NCBI GenBank assembly: GCA_009761415.1
Contig: QUOL01000001.1
Location: 2,728,001-2,792,000, forward strand
From: Sarcomyxa edulis
Lineage: Eukaryota > Basidiomycota > Agaricomycetes > Agaricales > Mycenaceae
Length of the DNA stretch: 64,000 nt
Direction: 5' to 3'
A program made the position numbers and the translations under genes. Under the pieces are notes generated by a model. The model saw only the letters and a list, made by a program, of their open reading frames with translations, had not been told where the DNA came from and ran no database searches. Each line of letters starts with the position of its first letter. Positions within the stretch are counted from its first letter, which is position 1. Below are positions 32,914 through 47,286 of the stretch, in pieces.

Positions 32914-35900
32914 CTATGCATCCATCCTTCGTCGTGAATTGAAGGATTTCACAACTGACGCCACTTCACCGAAAAACCATGATTGAGATTCCTTGTCTGG
33001 TATAAGCACGAACTTGTCATTCTCTTTGCCAGCCTTGTGGGCGAATCGAATTCCGGTGTCCTCCACGGTCACCCCCGAGACCTGGGAGAAGGGCAATTCC
33101 CAGTCGAGTCGAAGTCGTTTGGACCAGAACGATAGCACGCGCGAATTTGTAAGGAGCACAACATTATCACCCCCAGGAGAATCTATGACGATGTCAGAAC
33201 GACCGCCTAGAAATCGTACTAAACGCTTACTGATGTGTGCCACGTATGATTCTTTACGATAAGCTCCGTTCTCTAGATCTTTCATCCAGTATTGACCGAG
33301 TGCTTCGCGACTCGAGTATGACTTATTTGACACGTCAGTAGCTGATATCTCGTCAAGGATTATAACGTACTCGTAGAACACCATCGGAAGGTACGTGTCT
33401 CGGCTAACGAAGACAAATTTTAGATCGCGAGTAGGGGAATAAAAGGAAAACACTCACCAGTCGAACACGATCCCGCTCTGGATTGTCAAATACGGTGGTT
33501 GTATTGCGGATGCCTGATATTTGACATGAGAAATCGGTCTATAAGTCGAGGAGCATACTTACCTTCAGATACATTCGCTGCCAGATCCAACACTCCTACC
33601 ATCGGTTTTGTAACGGCACTGAGGAGCAGATCAGAAATGTAGATAGCAGAAGATAGGTCTCGAGACCTACCCTACCAGCCCCTTCCCTATGCCTTTGAAG
33701 AACCCAAAAGCCCCTTCGGACTCGGCTCCTTCTATTGGCTTCATCTGATCATAGTATTAGCGGAACGGTGGTCCAAGTGAAGATGCATCGCTTACGAGAA
33801 CACCCTCCATGGCACTTGCAACGCTAGTAGCTAATGCCTCGCCACCTGCCGCTACACCATAACTATAGACCATTGTGAGAAATTTACGGAAAGCGAGGAG
33901 GTAAAGGGCATACATGGCATGTCGAGGCTTATTACGCCGTTGGGTCATCCTTCTGCGAGCTTGATACTCGGAGTCGAAGGTTGCTGCAGATAGACCTAAA
34001 ACGAGGAGGTCAATTAATGCAGCTCTCCAAGTCGAAAGAGTCGTCACCTTTGCCAACACTACTCGTGAATTTCGTCATGCTATCACTCACACCAAACACA
34101 GTTTTCTTGACGAAACTCGCAGCACCCTATCAAGCAATTAGCTATGCAAACGAATCAGGAATCGAGGATGTCACCTTCGCGATTCCGATGCCGAGCTCTT
34201 TATTTCCGTGCATGACTACACCGTTGAATGGCTCGTAGAAAATGTCAGCGACACCAGAGCTAACATTCGTGAAGAGTCCAACAGGATTTCCGATGAAATC
34301 AGCAGATCCTAGGATACGGTAAAGTTGGCGAAGAACATCTTGTCGATAATGATACGTAATTCGACTCTGCAATTCGGGCATGGTCAATCGCATGTCTTTT
34401 ATGGCTAGCGCATTCATCTCCAAGGGAGCATCGTTGATGTTACCGACAGTCATGGTGAGTGCATTGAGGACGACAGCCAGCGGGTTTCTCAAGCTCAATC
34501 TATACACGCTTCCATGTCAGCAATGTGTCTATGCGAAAATCTGAGGACACACTTTTCGTCGCTGCTCACTCTTTCAGTGCGCATGAAGGAGAGTGACAAT
34601 TTGATGGGTTGCAGCTCCAAAACCTCGAAATACAATTCTTGACCAACAGCCGTGTCTTTGGGTTCGGGAATGTTTTCGGGGTATTCGATCAGAATACTAG
34701 CAGAAAATGTTACTATCTGCTGAACAGCATTCAGTTCTGAATAGCTTACTCTTGTGTTCCTTCTTCCCAAGATGCTCCTTTGATTTGTGTGAGGTCATAG
34801 ATGGCAAATAGCAAATCTTCGTCGGCCTCGATAGTCAAAGCCTGGAGGAGAATAGAGCAATACTTGACAAACAACACCCCGTGCTCTACAATAAAACAAT
34901 GAGCGATGAGAATAACAACAAGATCGTGCTTGTCACCTTGATCTTTGAGCCAAATGATGGAGCCTTGGACAGTCGGCAGCGCAGCCACACCCTTTTCTTC
35001 TTTGGGGATAGGCGTAGGCTGAAGGATCACCGGATATAGGGCATCGTGGAGCTGGTTATCGATTTCGACAGTGCCACAAGACAAGTTGACTGTCTGGGCA
35101 ACTGGACTGTCGGTGTACTCGAACTTCAACGCATCGAGGCTTACGTAAACGACCTCGATCATCTTGCGATTAACGAGAGAGATGCCGATTCCGGCAAAAT
35201 CCACGTTGAATGTTAAAGTAGGGACCACCTCCTCCGTGATCGCTTCGAACGCCTCAGCGCTACTTGAGATCGTGTCCTGCCGAGATATGGAGAGCGAGCG
35301 TTGCCTCGGTTTGTATAAGCTGTAGTCAGGGTTATAATTTGTGATTCGTAGCATCTGTTTATGACCTTCAGCCCGGACATCCAGAGAAACAGCCCTGGCC
35401 TGTTGGTTGATCTAAATGCCTACATGAGAATGAACACCACAATGAAATAATAAGATAGCGTACACTGAATTTGAACGGCACGAGATCTCCAATTTCCATA
35501 ACATCAACAACACGACGAGCGCCACTGATACTGAGTAAGATTTTCTTGTCTCTCGCAGCAGGATAGTCCCAGGCATACGGCATAGTCGTATGCGGTTTCA
35601 AAGAATACATCTTATTCGATTTTACGGACTGTTCGAGCTCGCGGTCATCCTATGTTGTTCATCAATAAAGCACCTACAAGTATCGGCTCTCACGTACCTT
35701 TTGGCATAGTGCGACATTGTAGTCGCTGGCGTTCTCGATAGTGAACGGCCAGCCATCAGTTTCAGCTGAAAGATAGATGAAGATAGTGGAACCATCGATT
35801 TTCACATCCGCTCGGATGAGATGGACGGTATCGCTGTCTCCAGGAGCTTGTAAACGTAGATGAACTGCACCGATGTCCTCGATATTGATAGGTGGAGACC

Positions 35901-38900
35901 TTGGTAGATTTATTCGTGAGTAAGGCATCAGAAAAATCGCGTAAATCTATTCACCACTGTGCGTTCAAGCCCGAGAACGCGACGGTGAGAAGTCTTTCTT
36001 GCCCAGCGCGCATGAATTGTAATGGTGCACGTTCGCCCGGCTTGATGACAGAACGGTCTCGAGGAGGGACACCATGCTCGCGGAAAGATATAGAATCGGA
36101 TAAGTTGTTCTTGATCAAGAATCGAGGGGCAAGCGTTACGACTTTCGTTAACTTGTATTTCCCAAGACCTTCGGTCCAGGAAAGTCCAATGTGTATTTCC
36201 TCGGATCTTTGCTTCTGCGAAGGGACTACCAGCTCTGTCTCCGCAGAAGGAGCCTCCAAGCTGAAAGTCTATGGAGCCTGTCAATATATAATTGAGATGA
36301 GTTATCTTGAAATATACCTTCGACCAAGCCGAATCAGCAAGTTTGAAAACGTAGTCATGGCCATCTTCGAGTGGATGAGATAGCACTGTGCAGACAAATC
36401 GATAATAAGTCCACAATACGAAGAGATTGTCGCTTACAAAAAGGCAAAGGTTTCGAGAGGACGTCTGAAAGATTCGAGGATGAATGAAGGAATCCGGATC
36501 AGAAAGTAACAAGACTGACCAGTACGTGTATCACCGGCCACATCCTGAGGACTACCCGTGCGAGCTGACCGTGCGGATCTCACCGCAAACGGCAACCCAG
36601 TTTTGTTGACCACGAGATACGGGCTGTAAATCTGGACTTTGAACGCACCCCCAGAGTCAGGATATCGTCTGGGAAAAATGAGCTATATATTCCAAAAATT
36701 TTGAAGCAATCGCGTACACGTAGTTCAATCTCAGATCTAATTTGCGATCAGTTGCGTCTCGTAGCGTAAGACGACTCTCAACATCGAAGTCGGAATTGCC
36801 ATCCGTGTTGATAATTGCGAAGTCGCTTGGCTTGAACACTGCGCGGACATATCTGAGCTGCGGTAATGTGGGTTGAAGGCTGAAGCTTACCTGTATCTTG
36901 AACTTCGATGTTCAATAATACCAGATGATTAAGCTCCACTGAGTGCACTGGCATTACGCCACCCTTCCTCAAGTAACTTCTCCAGTTCTGATCAGTGTCT
37001 TTATCGTAGATTCTATACTGCAGGTTGTATGGAAGAAGATTTTCAAGCTCCAAAGGTGCACGAAGCTTGAGATTGATCTTGGGATATTTTCTACACCTAA
37101 ATGAGATGCCAGATCTCACGACAGAAGACGTACACGAAGACTCACCGAGATGATGCGTCGTTGACGTCTGTCTGCACCCAAGCTTGGAATCGGAAAGCAG
37201 CCTCTTTTGGATCAGTGTGGGGGCATTTGATGGTAAAGCTTTTCCTTGCAATCAGGTCTTCCCAGCGGATAGATGGGCACCACTTGTATCCGAAACCCTC
37301 TGAATTCACAAACACAGATCAATAACGGAAGAACAGTACTGCATATGAGACATACGGTCTGGTTGTATCCTGATCTTGTTGTGCATGACGGCCTCGATTG
37401 GAAGGGGATAATCTTCTCCAGGTCTGATTTTTTCCAGAGAATAAACTGGATGTCCAGTGTCGTCGACCAAGGTAAGCTCAAGTGGGTACAGTGTCTGGTT
37501 TTCGACTTTGTAGGTAGAGCGAATGGTGACGACTTTGACATTGTCCTCCACCTTGACTTCACATAACAGGCGGTTCGAATACTTTTCGGTTTGAGTTTGA
37601 GGACGTAGAGAGAAAGTATATTCTCCTTCTCGATCGACTGGAATGCCGCGCAGTTGTTCCCATGCTTTCCCTACAAATCGAAGTCCGATGCTATGTTGGC
37701 CAGATGAAGAAACGTGCTTGAGGGATATAAGTCAGCTAGCTAGCACTAATACGTATTTTTCCAGAATTGTCACCTCGCGCATGGTTTTCCAATCATCAAA
37801 TCTCCAATCCACGGTTTCGTCATTGGCAATTTTGATTGAAGCTCCGTCTTTTGCATTAGCGTTGCCATCGACGTCGGACCATATAAAAATCGGCGACCCG
37901 GTGCGATTCCGTATGCGATATGGGGCATAACTTCCACGAGCCTTTTGCAAGACACGTTCCCCTTCTTTCCCCCACATGTTCAACGTGGTTGTAGCTAATT
38001 CAGTGAAAGTCGTACTGATGTTGACGTCAAGGCGGCGTGGGGCCGACAGAGTCAGACCGATGCCACTGGAGGGACTCTCTTTCGCGATTGCAATTGAGAA
38101 GGTCCACGGATCGGTGACTGAAAACTAGATGAATGAGAGCAAACACTGAGAAGTACTTGAGACTGACGTGGTTCCCAATGGGAGTTTGACAAGTTCCAGT
38201 AACTTATATGTGTCGCCAAAGTTGTTGTAGCTTGTAACTACATATCCGTAAGCAGCCAAACGCGGAGGTGCCGAAACCCAAAACTCACCTCTCCAGACCA
38301 ATCCTGTGCCCCGATTATGAACGGCTTGATTTTGAGGTGCAGCATCGGCTGCTCGTGCATGTCGCCTATCAGGACCAGGCGGAAACCATCGAACGAACCC
38401 TTCAACTAAACCTGGGCTCAGCAAAACTGTTTGTGAGAATATGACGGAGACGGTACCTTTTCCTTGGACACAAGCACACGAGCCTTGCCGACGGGCTGGA
38501 TCCGCGATTTTCCCCCTTTAGAGGCATTAGACTTGGTGACGGCAGATGGTCTGCTCAAGAGAGGTTTCGTGACAGCATTTTCATCGAGGGTGATTGGTGA
38601 CTTCTGTGAACTTCCATACAAAGAGATAGCTTTATTGACGATGGTGGTGATGATGTTGATATCGCGATACGATGCGCGGAAGACGATAGGTTTTGCATTT
38701 ATTTCCATGTTGGTCATTTGCTGAGAGAAAGACGAGCGACTGTCCAAGGAAAACGTAAGATCGACTTCATCCAGGAATCGAACTCGCTCGGACGACTTTC
38801 CCATCCGCATGAGCGACATCCCGAGTCGATTCACAGTGAGAGCCATGATTCCCTGAAATGCAAGGTCGATAGACGTATAATATCATTTGTGACTAGACAT

Positions 38901-41900
38901 ACCTGTTGCGACAGAAGTATCTGTTTGACTGAAAGTTGGATAGATTGCGTTTCTGGATCGGAATCATTTTCCAGTACACTGACGGAGACATCATGTAGAT
39001 CGATTCGGAAGTCCAAGACTCCTTGTTGGGTCTTGGGTTCGGCCACGTTGACTTGAGCAACATCTTCATCGGACGTTTTAGCGGGTTCGCTAGCATTGAA
39101 CGCGCTTGTGAAGAAATCAAGCAAAGCAATGACAGGGTCGATAGCGAAGATGATCTGAGGTGAGTCCACAGTAATGATAGCCAAGGCAGATCCTTGTCCA
39201 GACATCGTGTAGAGGACCATGAACTGATTCCTGTCGTGTTGAGCAGCTGGAATGATTTCTCGAAATCTCGTCTGTCCGGGCCTGGTATTGCTCATGGTGA
39301 ACGACTTCAGGACAACCTGAGCCTCTCCAGCGCCATCAGACAGCATTTTCAGCCGCAGGGTGTTGTTATTGAGGGCAAATTTTGCAATTCCGTGCTCCTT
39401 GAGATTAGCATCAGCAGTCGCCGTGCCGTCATACAAGTGCAACTTCACAGCATCAACTGCGACAAGTAGGTCGAACGTGGTCCAACTACGACTGCCGTCT
39501 GCGGAAGGAGTCATCCGCAGTTCAGGCTCAAGGTCTACAACGGTTTGATCTTCCGACTCTGGGAACGGAGAACTCGATGATGAGGGGGTTGAGGATTCGA
39601 CCTGAGGGTTTCCTTCAGGTGCACCTAGGACCCGTGGAATAGACTGCGAAAGGTCGATCAACAACTTGTATTGGACTTGCGTCAGGTGCAACCTGACGTC
39701 GGAGATTTCGACCGCAACCTACAGATCGAGAATCAGCGATGATATAAAGATGTCGAGTCCTTTCGCTCAATACCTGGGTGTCAGGGAAGTCATTATCCTG
39801 TCTGCGGTCAATACCACTGTTTTGTACCACATCGGCCGTGATGTCGATATCATCGATAATCTTCAATTGACTCGGTGTTCCATCGTGATATAACGTTGAT
39901 ACAAATTGGATACCACGAAGACTGGCAGCCATTTTGTTGACGACTGCCTCCGAAGTATTCCTAGCGCTGATCTCACCAAGTCTCATAACGAGAACATCTC
40001 GAGATTTCACGGGATTAGATGGGAACACAATTATAGGAGATTTGACCGAGATCTCGAATTGCATACGTTCAATCTCCGAGGCACGCTGAACCGCGACTTG
40101 CGTGGCAGCATCGTATAGTCCTTTCAGTTTAGCGAGCTTGACCAAGAAGAGATAAATATCGTGGAGAGGCTCTTCCAGAAAATGGAACTTGACGGAGGCA
40201 GCATTGAGGTAAACCGAGGATTTGATCCCAGAGTAGTTGTCTTCTTCGGAATCAAAGGTCTGATACCGGAATTCGGCAAAGTTTTTGCCTTCGATCGACA
40301 TAATTTGGTCGAACTCAGGCAGAACGGCGTGCGTCTGAGAGTCATTGCTCAGAGCAAGACTCCCTAATCGGCCAGTGACCCGCAGAGTTTTCGGGCGTAC
40401 CAAGACTGCGACGTCTGCCGTGGATAAGGACAAGGTGGCCAAACTCATCTGTCCGTGAATGAGAACGACTGCCATCCCGCGTTAGAGAGAGAACGAAGCA
40501 AATCCTAGATGTAGGCCACGTACTTTGAACACTGGCTAGTTTGACGATGACGCGTATCTTGTCATCTACATTGACATCTGGACTCGATGGTGGGGGTACA
40601 TCTACCTGGGCTTCTGGCTGTGGAGCAATCTCGTTGTTCGATTGTGGTACAAAAGTGGTCATGACAAATTCATAGAGAGAGAGAACTGGTTCTGGTGCTG
40701 CACGGAATATGAAAGTTGAGATTCCGATGTCGACGCTCTGGTTGATGCCCTCGTACACTGTCAGGAACTCGGGAGACTCCTTCTGTACTCGGGTATAGGC
40801 AACGGTGAGAAGGTCTTTGCCTGCTGATGAATCAGACTCCGCAGAGGACATGAACTTGATAGGTTCCAATTCGGGGCGAGTAAGGTTCATTAACAACGAC
40901 CTTGAAATTCGGGTCAAGATAGTTCTAGGGGGAAAATGGACAAACGTCACGAACCTAAGGTGAACTTTTACTTTCATATCGTACTTCGCGAGCACGAACG
41001 ACAAAGCAAAACGCTCAAACACTACGTCACCCAGCAGTTTTTCACCGCCATCCGAAGTAGATTTCGAAACCGACGCCCCGAGGGTATCAACTTGGAAGTC
41101 GAATTCAAAGATATGTTGGTGCAAGCCAGGCTGGGAGAAAGTGAGTGTTGATTGAGACATCTCGTAAGGTGCTGACATACCTCGGAGGCACCATCCTCGG
41201 CTTCGAAGAATAGCTCCTCGCGAGACGATGATACATCGTCCTCGTCCTTATCATCATCTTCATCTTCATCATCGAGATTGTATTCTGTCTCTGCCTGAGG
41301 GAATAGACTAGCAGGTAACTGGAATCCTGAAGGTCCCTTCGCAGGAAGAGGGGGGACTGTTGTCTCCGCCTCAGCATCGTCGCCAAATTTAGGGATACAC
41401 ACATCGATCAAGCGCATCAGGGATTTGTATTTCGTATCCGACATGTTGAGCTGGAGAGTAGGCAGTTTGCCAGAAACCTTGATTCGCCCAAGATTGACGG
41501 CAGTGGGAACTATAGAATTTTGGACCTGTAGATCGATATTGATACGCTCCAGAAGATGCAGTGAATCGCTGGCATCTGAAGTCAAAGCTTCACGGCAGGA
41601 TTCCAAGTCGTCGCCAACCAAAAACTAGCACCTAAGATTAGGACTCGTCGAACGGTCGAAGACAAAGGGGACATGCCTGTGCAGCTTCAAGCCTTAAAGT
41701 AAACTTGTCATACATCAACCTCTCTAGCTCTCGATAATCCTCATCAGTATACTGTTGATTACGCCTCTGGCGGATCAGGCGGATAGCATCTTTGCCAGCT
41801 GGTTGACTCTCTATCGCTATGTGTCCAGCATCAATTACCAAGTGTTTGCAATGGCGCGTAGTGATGCTTTAAGAGATGTGTCAGACTGAATTGAGATCAA

Positions 41901-44620
41901 GCAATCCAAAGAAAATCGCACTCCTCTGGGATTATAATGATAGGAGCGTTCATGTCCATTTGTATGTCGATGGTTTTGTGGGTCTGGAGCGCGTATTCAA
42001 GACCTGTACGCGTCTCTTTCCGAAGGCCTTCGAGAGTTTCGCTCGCAACATTCTGCACGACAAGAGTCAGCGTCAACAGGTGTGGTTCACACAACCTACA
42101 GACGCACCAAAAGAGCTTCGACTGATTCCAGCTGACTCGCAGGAGGTTTCAGGAATTTATAGACCGCCTCGACGTAGCCCTTGTGATAGATGATTTCCAT
42201 GTGGCGCATACGGACAGTGAGGGCGTTGTCTGCACGCTCATCGAGTGGGTTATTCTCGAACTTGACAAAGAAAAAGGGACCATCTTGCTCTCCCAGTGAT
42301 GATTTGTCCCCTGATTTTATCAAGGTGTCCTTCACCTGGACAATTTGAGGATAAAGAGTATTCTTCGTAGTCCCGTCGAATACCCCAAATCCACCTAACG
42401 AAACAGCTGCTTCAAAATTATCGGGCCTCTGTATGATATCAGCCTGGAACAGATCAAACACAATTGAAAGGACATCGGATGGCGTTCCGTGTGGATCCGT
42501 CTTCAGAGCGAAAAACCCCTTGTTGAGCTTTGCGGATATGCGGGCCTTCATCGAATCGCGAGGTGATTCGAGCTCATCGGCGATAGATGCTTTAGCATCG
42601 TAATCGAGGACGTCATAGAGTTGTTTTCGCTGCTCTTCAGTCATAGGCCCACCGAAGGTCGGCTCGTCCTTGGTCGCATCGGAAGTCGACGAGCCCCAGA
42701 GCCAGCTGCCCCATCCCTGAGCTTGGGGTTGTTGTTTCCTCTTTTCTTCCTCGAGTTTCTTTCGTGAGGCCAAATCCTTCTTGAGGTGAGATCGCGCTAT
42801 GGATCTGTAGAAACGGATATCCTCATAGGACAATTTCTTCTCCAATGCCTCAAACACGCTGAGATCCTGTAACAAGTCGACATGAGCCACCGCCACCGCC
42901 ACTGAATCCGGAGCTTGGTACGAATAGGAACTCACAGATCCGAGAAGAGGGTTCAACAATTTCTTCTGGAAGAGTTCCACATATCGGTTCCTGTCGTCGC
43001 GCCGCTCAGCGAAATACGCCCAGGTCCATTTTCTATTCCTTTCGCGGACTCCTTCAAGAATAGCTGTTCCAGCGAAATGCAACCGTGCTTTTGCCGGATC
43101 GAGAGCGAAGTCATCATCGCTTGGTCTAAATTTCCGATACTATATGAAGATTAGAAGATGGCATCGAGGAGGCATACAATAATATCGAGCAAAAATAGTT
43201 CACCTGGTGCCTTCGGACGTAAACGTGGTACATATCCACTAAAGAGATCGCGTCCCGATATTGATTGTCATCGAGAGCCACACCAATCTCGTCGAACAAT
43301 AATTGGACGTCGAACCGAGGAGTTTCTTTATCGATCTTATGGTTCATCACAACCTAACATGCCGCAATTAGACACACGGGGTGATATTCATGCGTAAGGC
43401 GACCCACCCTGCCTTCTCCGGAAACAGGTTTCAGAATAAATTGATGTCCCGACGCGTCCTCGTTTCCTTGAGAGATCTGTGCGATAGGACGATTTGAGGT
43501 AAGCATGGCAAGTAGAGGAAATGTTCGTACCATCCCAGAGAATTTCTTGATGGCCTCAGCAGGAGGTAGACCAGCCATACTAGGCGAATCCGTGTCAAAG
43601 TAGACTGCTAGGGATTGCAAGTTCGCCAGCTGTCAAAGGTAGTCTCAGTGGGTATGCGTCTGTGAAATAAGATAATATGACCTTGTGTATGGCGCCAGCC
43701 GTGCTCTCGATGAAGGCAGCTTCCCATTTCTCGTTCACTGATACGGCTGTAAAGCCTGCCAAAGTGATGCCCGTTGCGAACGGATGCTGCAGAAGTCCCC
43801 AGTAAATATGCAGTCAAGAGGAACGGATCACAACATAGTTTGCGTACACCTGGAACAGTCAATTTATCCTCATATCGAATATGTATGTTCTTGACAGTAA
43901 CCTGGAGATTGTTTATGATCTTAGCGGTTAGTGATTCCCACAATCCTTGGGTTTGTTTGGAGTTTTCCCCTAATGTTACCGAAATGAAGTGCAATATCAA
44001 GATAGCAAAGTGATCTCGCACATACCCTGAGTGATTTCTGCCTGACCCCGCATGTGCAGAAGCTCCGCGTTCTCGAGTCGCTCAGCTTTGGCTGCCTGAA
44101 CCCTCTGTTCCTCCTCTTCCGGGTTTGTATTCGACTGCGGAGAAGGGACTACCAGAAGATACACATCCTCGATCATAACTTCAACAGGCTGATTTCCCAA
44201 GTTCATCCAATGGAGGGACAGTGTAAACTTCCCGAGATGGCCTGCAAGATACCGTCAATCAAGATAGGTCAACAATCATTATAAATGAGTACATGCCTTC
44301 CAATACATCCACCGGCAATCGGAACTTGTCCAATGCACCTTTCTTCAGGCGTAGATTCCCTAGGGTTAATTGACCTGTGCAACATTGCGAGGTTAGGTGA
44401 AAGCGCCGGACGCGTTCACGGGGAGAATCGCTCGCCTTGGCCGATTCCATAGTTGACCTGATTCATATCCAAATTTTCCACATATGGGGCAAGAATACGA
44501 TTGAACAACTGACATGATTGAAAGATAGAAAGTAGTCAGAACATCAAGGAGGACTGGAGTTTGCACTTGGACGTTACATACTACATTCAAAACCTCCTTG
44601 CCGGGGTCCAGCCACCACAT
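32914..44620 (-). CDS. VPS13: VPS13, bridge-like lipid transfer protein
   Basis: A very large protein that moves phospholipids in bulk at membrane contact sites. The start ATG is at 44618-44620. A tiny first exon, MWWLDPGKEVLNV, joins (donor GTATGT) to LFNRILAPYVENLDMNQVNY and then QLTLGNLRLKKGALDKFRLP, LPVDVLEG, LHWMNLGNQPVEVMIEDVYL, the chorein N-domain. The groove-forming repeats follow over about 30 exons. The SHR-BD/VAB region includes KINLKLRAPLELENLLPYNL (about 37000-37100). The C-terminal part has GIGKGLVG, TKPMVGVLDLAANVSEG and the PH-like end with DSPGGDNVVLLTNSRVLSFW and WELPFSQVSGVTVEDTGIRF. The stop is TAG at 32914-32916 after FNSRRRMDA. The length is close to yeast Vps13 (about 3,100 aa). 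No frame break was noticed, but not every junction was checked. Confidence 0.92.
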
Positions 44621-45820
44621 TTTGGACGGTACGTGTTATTTCTGCGTCTTCTTCCCTCTCGGAGATGGTTGTATACAAGAAATTGAGATGAAGCGTAGAA
44701 TCGAAAGACCTGGCGTAGTTTCCGAGTCTCCAAGGTCTGTTTGATCGTAAACTGGCGCAACCCGCCTGAATTACGTCGGTGTCACGTGATAAACTCGTCA
44801 CATTTTCAAGGCAACGCGATTTCTCTGTTCAATAGTTACGTTCATCTGCGATCGTACCCACCCATTCTTCGAGTTCAAACTTTCATAGATCCGTCGAGCA
44901 TGCGTCAAATCGCGTCGATATTCAATTTCGGATCGCGACCGTCATAGATGATCCCGCCGATTTATTTGTTTGAAATTTTACTAGCGCCGTAGCCGTCTGT
45001 GGCCGTCTTCGGGCCCTCGTTTACTATTACTGCTCTAGGTGCTGTACTCTGAAGTTAGCTCACTCGTGGACCCTGTAAAGTTTAACATCTTCGAACCTAC
45101 AGGCTCCCTTCTAGCATCTATGTACAGTTACCACTTTTCCCATACCGATGAGAATTTTTTTCATCCTCGGATGCTGCGGTACGCCAGTATGCGACCCTAC
45201 TGTCCCATAACGTTGTGAGCTATATTCTGCGATGTATTCTGGATCGATATCACATAAAGTTCTCTTCTCGTCGTGTGTCCGATTATACAAATAGGTCCGC
45301 TCCGACCGAGGGTCCTTGATTTCATAGAATTGTTAGGGGGGGACGATCCGAAACCTTGAGACTCCTAGAAGTTGACGTCCTCCTTAGGTTCTCCTACGTC
45401 TTTTCGTCACCTGAAGACCCAAGCCATTCAAATCGCATAACCGTATGTTTCATTGAATATAGTTCCGTATTACTTCCACCTATACCCCTCAGACATGGGG
45501 CCCCGGACTATGTTGTGGGGGGAAGTGAACTGGAACCTTCAAAGACTCCATGATCGTCGTTTTCTTAGAGGTACCTCTTGGACTGGAACGTGTCTCGAAG
45601 TTGGTGCTCCGGGGATAACCTGTTTGCAAACGGGATCTGGCTTCATCGCTTCATCCCGATCATTTCCGAGGTTGTGCGCGTGACCCTCTTGATCCAAAAA
45701 CGTACTACACATTGCATCCCTCGTTTCTACCTACTTAAAACATCTTGGTCGTGTGCCAACTTCTCCCCCAACTCCCCCTCTTGCATCCCACCCCCTCTCC
45801 AAAAACCTATCTCTCTCACT
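44621..45820. other. Intergenic, 1.2 kb, VPS13 promoter and upstream of small gene
   Basis: This region separates divergent starts. I see only short frames with no domain, a run of seven G near 45336-45342 and a CT-rich leader at 45760-45820 just before the ATG of the next gene. Confidence 0.5.
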
Positions 45821-46556
45821 ATGGTCTCCGTTTTGTCCCCGTCAACCCTTCTTCCCTTGCACACCCCCGAGTCCAAGATCTCCTTGAACGAGGTGAGCAC
45901 CCTGGACCCGGTATCACGATGTACATCGAAGCTGAACGACGAGTAGATGGGCACTCTCCGTGATGCAGTGGAACCTCTCACACAGTTAGTCACTGGTCAT
46001 GAGTTGTTTATAGGTAGAGCTCTAACTTGGCTCCGCTTACAGACTTCTCGTTCGCTCTGGCATCTCAGAAGTGCGATTGAACTGCACGGTCCCCACCTGG
46101 AGCCCCACTTCAGATACTTGTGAGTCGGCATCTAGCTTACCTCCTACTTGTTACTCATACTCTAGTCCAAAAGGTCTCGATTTACACGACCTTCATGAAT
46201 TACGCTCACGTCTTTTAATCTTCATCCATGATGCTATCCAATCGCTTCGTTCGTCTGGGGTATGCATGCGCTTCCTTCTCGCCCTGCAGATCATTCTATT
46301 TATCCTTTATCTCAGATCTCTGCTTCATATCGCTTGGTTCCCTCAGACTCATCTTTATGTCTTGTCTGTGCCCTTCCCCCCAACTTGAGCGCGTCGCTCG
46401 TCAAAAACAGCATCCTCGATGCAGTCCAAAGCGCAAAAGTCAACAAAAGGTATATATTCATCATCCCTACAGCTACACAAGCTCTAACATCCATTCACCA
46501 GGAATAACGTTCTACTCGCGGACCTGGAATACGGTCCATGTCTCATCATTACATGA
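45821..46556 (+). CDS. Small six-exon gene, unrecognised protein of about 150 aa
   Basis: Found by joining short frames. The ATG at 45821 gives MVSVLSPSTLLPLHTPESKI. Intron 1 (GTGAGC...TAG) leads to MGTLRDAVEPLTQ. Intron 2 (GTTAGT...ACAG) leads to LLVRSGISEVRLNCTVPTWS. Further exons give FPKGLDLHDLHELRSRLLIF, IHDAIQSLRSSG, ISASYRLVPSDSSLCLVCAL, AVQSAKVNKR and NNVLLADLEYGPCLIIT, with TGA at 46554-46556. Every join keeps frame with normal GT...AG introns of 45-75 nt and the pyrimidine-rich leader is typical, so a real gene is likely. There is no signal peptide or membrane span. Alternating helix and strand suggests a small alpha/beta protein. I cannot name a family. Confidence 0.6.
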
Positions 46557-47286
46557 GCTGACCTGCCCAGTGCCCACTACCGCCATCTGAAGTTGACGTG
46601 TAACATTTATAATGGACTCTTTACCCCTGCATTCTGTAACTTACTTACATACACCCATGAATTTGTACGATTTCTCAACACCCCTACTCCGGTTCTCTTT
46701 GCCATTGCACGTTCTATACTTCTACGCTGTCATAGATGCCGACAGCCCTCTCTTCTCTTCTACATGTCCGTAATCGATCTAGGTACCTCGCACTGCTTCT
46801 GCTCACGAAAGGATTACGGTGGTATTCCATGTGTTTGTTTTCCATCCAGAATCACAAGGCCCGGCGAGCTGGAATGATTCTCTAACGAAATGAGTTCTTT
46901 CAACAATGACAAGCTCTATTGACTTCGGTCTTTTCACGCTCTGCACATAGATGCATCATTTGTATCCTCCCAGTTCATTGAAGTGAAAGACGACGAGGAG
47001 ACATTGCTGCAGCCCTACCGGAAATAAGCGGGGCAAAGTTGAACAACATTGCGATTTTAGATGTTCATTTCTTCGTGCTTTGAGGTTTTGACCAGGACCA
47101 CTAGTAGACCTCGGTAAGATGTATGGATAGTCTAGATACAAGTATGGATTGAGCAAGAGACGATCCAATTGCGGGCGAAACGAAGTGATTTGTCAAATTC
47201 TCTCACGATGAGCCATTTTTTCAGATTTTTGGCGTTGCTCCGGGTTCGCGTCTCCCAACACTGATTGCTGTCCCCGTCCTTCCCCC
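46557..47286. other. Intergenic, 730 nt, elongase promoter
   Basis: No coding frame with a recognisable product. It holds the 3' flank of the small gene and the promoter of the elongase. A CT-rich stretch directly precedes the ATG at 47287. Confidence 0.5.
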
